The position numbers and the translations under genes are program-made. Positions 6,487 through 8,726 of a stretch of DNA of 8,726 bases are shown in pieces. How positions within the stretch are numbered: the stretch's first letter is position 1; every line of letters begins with the position of its first letter. The stretch covers positions 1 through 8,726 of the forward strand of contig JACQRQ010000191.1 in assembly GCA_016206405.1 (NCBI GenBank), read 5' to 3'. The stretch comes from Elusimicrobiota bacterium (GTDB lineage: Bacteria > Elusimicrobiota > Elusimicrobia > O2-12-FULL-59-9). The notes under the pieces were generated by a model, which saw only the letters and a list, made by a program, of their open reading frames with translations, was not told where the DNA came from and did not search any database.

Positions 6487-7314
6487 ATGTCGGCCCGCAA
6501 AAGACGGCTTTCTCTTTTGAGCTTTGCCGCGATGCTGGCGGCGCCAAGCCGGGTATTGCCGCTCCCGCCGGTCCATTCTCCCAACGCGCAACCTGAGCGG
6601 ATGGAAAGCGGCGCCCGGGCCGGCGCCGATTTTGCCGCCTCCGCCGCGGCGCCCTCGCGGAAGAAAAACCCTTGGGTTTTGTCCGCGCTCGCCGGAGCGG
6701 CGGCAATGAGTTTTCTGCAGGACCGGAACATCAATTCAGCCGTTCAAGGCGACCGGCGCGGGACGCTGGGAAAGTTATTCGGCGATTTCGGCCGCGACCA
6801 AGGCTTGGTGGCTCAGCTTGGGGAAGGCACGGGCGTCGCGGCGGTCTCAGCCGGATTCTACTTGTCAGGCATGCTGGCCGGCTCCGAAAGAGCGCGGAGG
6901 ACGGGTGTTATCGCCGCGGAAGCGGCCGTGTTGACCGGCGTTCCAACGATGGCCTTAAAAGCGGCCGCGGGAAGGACGCGGCCTCACGATCGCGGCGCAT
7001 TTTTTTTCAAGCCTTTTGGCCGCTCTTCGAGCCCCTCTTTTCCTTCCGGCCATACTTCGACCGCCTTCGCGCTGGGCTCGGTCGTGGCGGATAATTACGA
7101 CTCGCTATGGGTGGATATTCTGGCCTACGGAACCGCCGCCTCCGTGGGCTTTGCCCGGGTTTATCAGGAAAAACATTGGACCAGCGACGTCATCGCCGGC
7201 GCCGTAATCGGGACCGCCATGGGAAAGGGCCTCTCTAAACTTGAGAGAGCCAAAAAATGGAATCGCAGGCTTTATGCCTCGGGAAACGGCCTCTATATCC
7301 AGCAAAAGTTTTAG
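6487..7314 (+). CDS. PAP2-family phosphatase with intact active site
   Basis: This is a 275-residue membrane-associated phosphatase of the PAP2 (type 2 phosphatidic acid phosphatase) superfamily, which removes phosphate from lipid phosphates or pyrophosphates on the outer side of the membrane. All three motifs are present: KAAAGRTRP (Lys158, Arg165, Pro166), PSGH (186-189) and ARxxxxxHxxxD (Arg224, His230, Asp234). His189 and His230 are the expected catalytic pair. The N-terminus is basic (RKRR) with a hydrophobic segment, probably a signal peptide. A Pro/Ala-rich stretch and hydrophobic segments near 62-77, 119-133 and 140-156 precede the motifs. The start is fixed by an in-frame TGA just upstream; no Shine-Dalgarno is visible. 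The substrate cannot be told: undecaprenyl pyrophosphate, phosphatidylglycerophosphate or lipid A phosphate are all possible. The C-terminus ends GNGLYIQQKF. The second PAP2 gene follows after 6 bases. Confidence 0.9.
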   Translation: MSARKRRLSLLSFAAMLAAPSRVLPLPPVHSPNAQPERMESGARAGADFAASAAAPSRKKNPWVLSALAGAAAMSFLQDRNINSAVQGDRRGTLGKLFGDFGRDQGLVAQLGEGTGVAAVSAGFYLSGMLAGSERARRTGVIAAEAAVLTGVPTMALKAAAGRTRPHDRGAFFFKPFGRSSSPSFPSGHTSTAFALGSVVADNYDSLWVDILAYGTAASVGFARVYQEKHWTSDVIAGAVIGTAMGKGLSKLERAKKWNRRLYASGNGLYIQQKF

Positions 7315-7320
7315 ACCCGC

Positions 7321-8403
7321 GTGAAGAACAATCCCTTCAACAAGATACTGTACCACAGCTTCATTGCCGGCGCCTGTTTTTTGCTTTTTGTTCATGGCCC
7401 GGCATCGTCCCAGACCGGCGCCGAAGCCGCCGCTTCAAGGGTTGCAGTGGAGGCCTCCCGCATGGAGGATGCTCAAACCGGCGCGCTTCCGGATCATTCG
7501 CGCGGGCAAGTCTTCGGGGATTATATTTACGCAAGGCCCCATTGGCTCACTTTTTTGACGCGCGTTCCCCTGGACTTGGGAGACTATTGGAAGACCACCT
7601 TCCGGAAGGAAAATCTGCCGGGGATAGGCGCCATAGTCACCGCGACAGGGATTTTGATCGTCTCGGACCAAGCCATGGTGGACGAAACGCAGGGCCTTGG
7701 CAGGCGCTGGCACATCGGTCAAGACAGCAAACAAAAAGCCGTCATCAAGTTTGACTCCCCCATCGGCCATTACCGCATCAATATCGGCGCGCCCAGCAAC
7801 TGGGGAAACGCCATGTATTTTATAGGCGACGGGTGGGTCGACTTCGGCCTCGCCGCAGGCTTTTTGAGCTACGGGCTGTACAGTTCGGACAACCGCGCCT
7901 TGCAGACCTCCAGCCAGATCGTCGAAAGCATCCTGGCCAGCGGCTTCGTAGTTCAGGTGCTTAAACACGTCACCGGACGTGAAAACCCGTATACCGCCAC
8001 TGCTCCGACCGGAAAATGGAGATTTTTTCCCAATCAATTTGATTATGCCAACAACGTCGCGAAATACGACGCGATGCCCTCGGGGCATCTGGCCGCCGGC
8101 ATAGCCACGCTGACCGTCATCGGCGAAAATTATCCGGAGCGCAAATGGATACGCCCTTTGGGATACACTTTGCTCGGGATATTAAGTTTTCAGATGCTCA
8201 ATAACGGCGTCCATTGGGCCAGCGATTATCCTCTGGCCGTCGCTTTCGGCTACAGCTTCGGACGCATCGCCGTCAACCGCGGAAGAACGCCCTTAAAGAA
8301 AACCTCCAAAAATTCCTCCCCGAATCGGATCGCCTTCGGTCCCGCGGTTGTCGGCGGCGCCCCCGGAATCAAAGCCACGTTCCGCTTCCCGCAAAAAAAC
8401 TGA
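7321..8403 (+). CDS. PAP2-like protein with both motif arginines replaced
   Basis: This is a 360-residue protein starting with GTG, 6 bases after the stop of the preceding PAP2 gene and in the same frame. No Shine-Dalgarno is visible, so it is probably translationally coupled. Residues 9-31 form a signal peptide (ILYHSFIAGACFLLFVHG, cleavage near ASS-QT). A non-membrane stretch of about 65 residues follows, then membrane segments near 102-116, 175-190 and 203-215, and the PAP2 core. Motif 1 reads KHVTGRENP (Lys215): the usual Arg is Asn222. Motif 2, PSGH (253-256), is intact. Motif 3 has His298 and Asp302, but the usual Ser-Arg pair is Gln291-Met292. The catalytic histidines remain while both phosphate-contacting arginines are gone, so activity may be altered, weak or absent. 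The C-terminal tail (GGAPGIKATFRF) looks like a beta strand. It is likely a partner or paralogue of the upstream enzyme. Confidence 0.87.
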   Translation: MKNNPFNKILYHSFIAGACFLLFVHGPASSQTGAEAAASRVAVEASRMEDAQTGALPDHSRGQVFGDYIYARPHWLTFLTRVPLDLGDYWKTTFRKENLPGIGAIVTATGILIVSDQAMVDETQGLGRRWHIGQDSKQKAVIKFDSPIGHYRINIGAPSNWGNAMYFIGDGWVDFGLAAGFLSYGLYSSDNRALQTSSQIVESILASGFVVQVLKHVTGRENPYTATAPTGKWRFFPNQFDYANNVAKYDAMPSGHLAAGIATLTVIGENYPERKWIRPLGYTLLGILSFQMLNNGVHWASDYPLAVAFGYSFGRIAVNRGRTPLKKTSKNSSPNRIAFGPAVVGGAPGIKATFRFPQKN

Positions 8404-8426
8404 GCCAGGAAGAACGCTCCTGGCTC
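8393..8426 (-). terminator. Intrinsic terminator of the ACT gene, distal one of two
   Basis: GAGCCAGGA (8402-8410) and TCCTGGCTC (8418-8426) form a perfect 9-base stem with a 7-base loop. On the minus strand the stem is followed by AG and seven T residues (8393-8399). The plus-strand side has no T-tract, so it mainly serves the minus-strand ACT gene. The hairpin and T-tract overlap the last codons and stop of the convergent PAP2 gene. Confidence 0.75.
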
Positions 8427-8438
8427 CGATGAACTTCT

Positions 8439-8462
8439 AAAACAGCCCCGTCTCAGCGGGGC
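8439..8462 (-). terminator. Intrinsic terminator-like hairpin of the ACT gene, proximal one
   Basis: GCCCCG (8445-8450) and CGGGGC (8457-8462) form a 6-base GC stem with a 6-base loop. On the minus strand it is followed by TGTTTTAG. It lies 9 bases after the ACT gene stop and about 18 bases before the second, stronger terminator. Its T-tract is short, so it may be only partly effective. Confidence 0.5.
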
Positions 8463-8471
8463 ATGATGCCG

Positions 8472-8726
8472 TTACCGAGTTGCAAAGGCGGTATGCGCCC
8501 ACTTGGCGAATATCGGGGCCGCTTTTGGGATTTGGTCCACGCTGACGATCAACTTCGCGTTCTGGCCGCCGTCGGCCGATCCGTAGATTTGATGAATGTT
8601 GATCGACTTGCTTGCCAGAGCCTTGGCCAATTTGTTCAGCTCTCCCGGACGGTTGGGAAGCTCCACGCAATAAGCGGGCGTCTCCAAGACTTGGAAACCC
8701 GCATTCTCCAGCAGCTTCTTCACTCC
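8472..8726 (-). CDS. ACT-domain protein, C-terminal part (tandem ACT, COG4747-like)
   Basis: The 84 visible codons hold one ACT domain at the C-terminus. YCVELPNRPGELNKLAKAL is the first strand and helix, with the PxRPGEL turn typical of amino-acid-binding ACT domains; it is followed by INIHQIYGSADGG and a LIVSVD strand. Before it, KKLLENAGFQVLE reads as the end of a preceding ACT domain, so the whole protein is probably a small tandem-ACT protein of about 140 residues, used as an amino-acid sensor or regulator. The GTG at 8721-8723 is unlikely to be the true start; the frame is open to the window edge. The final residues (AKWAHTAFATR) are a short tail. No partner enzyme domain is visible. 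Confidence 0.8.
   Translation of the reverse strand, partial: GVKKLLENAGFQVLETPAYCVELPNRPGELNKLAKALASKSINIHQIYGSADGGQNAKLIVSVDQIPKAAPIFAKWAHTAFATR

Noticed and set aside
6336..6734. 132-codon minus-strand open frame over the PAP2 start and promoter
   Set aside because: It is antisense to the PAP2 gene and its promoter, and has no motif or ribosome binding site.
1..8726. CRISPR array, insertion sequence, integrase, toxin-antitoxin pair or cobalamin riboswitch
   Set aside because: I saw no spaced repeats, transposase or recombinase motifs, or TA-like gene pair. The metH 5' region, where a riboswitch would lie, is outside the window.

Overview
The window is GC-rich and densely coded. It looks like chromosomal housekeeping and envelope DNA from a Gram-negative-type bacterium. 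The evidence is a cobalamin-dependent methionine synthase, several proteins with export signals, PAP2-type membrane phosphatases, and a tRNA gene without an encoded CCA end. The mix of MetH, DUF169, an exported HExxH protein and envelope PAP2 proteins would fit a poorly cultivated lineage such as Elusimicrobiota. That placement is weak inference, not something the sequence proves.

Layout, left to right. (1) Bases 1-2666, plus strand: metH, missing its 5' part but running from the end of the homocysteine domain to the natural stop. (2) Bases 2670-5361, minus strand: a two-gene unit of an exported HELAH zinc-metallopeptidase-like protein and a small membrane-anchored protein with a possible Mog1/PsbP-like fold; the two reading frames overlap. 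Its stop lies 3 bases from the metH stop, with no visible terminator between. (3) Bases 5432-6237, minus strand: a CAU-anticodon tRNA followed 24 bases later by a DUF169 gene, probably one transcript. Three back-to-back perfect inverted repeats lie directly upstream of the tRNA, and the first includes the tRNA 5' end. (4) Bases 6377-8403, plus strand: a strong promoter whose predicted start falls on the A of an ATG, a 24-codon small ORF, and two tandem PAP2 genes. The first has an intact active site; in the second both motif arginines are replaced. (5) Bases 8393-8726, minus strand: two tandem terminator-like hairpins and the 3' end of a tandem-ACT protein.

Two things stand out. Both recognisable promoters (peptidase unit and PAP2 unit) have a 17-base spacer and exactly six bases between the -10 box and an ATG, which predicts leaderless mRNAs. 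The PAP2 unit starts with a tiny ORF whose TGA abuts, in the same frame, the ATG of the first phosphatase. No complete new defence or mobile system is visible. There are no CRISPR arrays, insertion sequences, integrases or long repeats. The best candidates for undescribed biology are the exported peptidase/anchored-protein pair, the leaderless small ORF, the arginine-less PAP2 partner, and the hairpin array on the tRNA leader.
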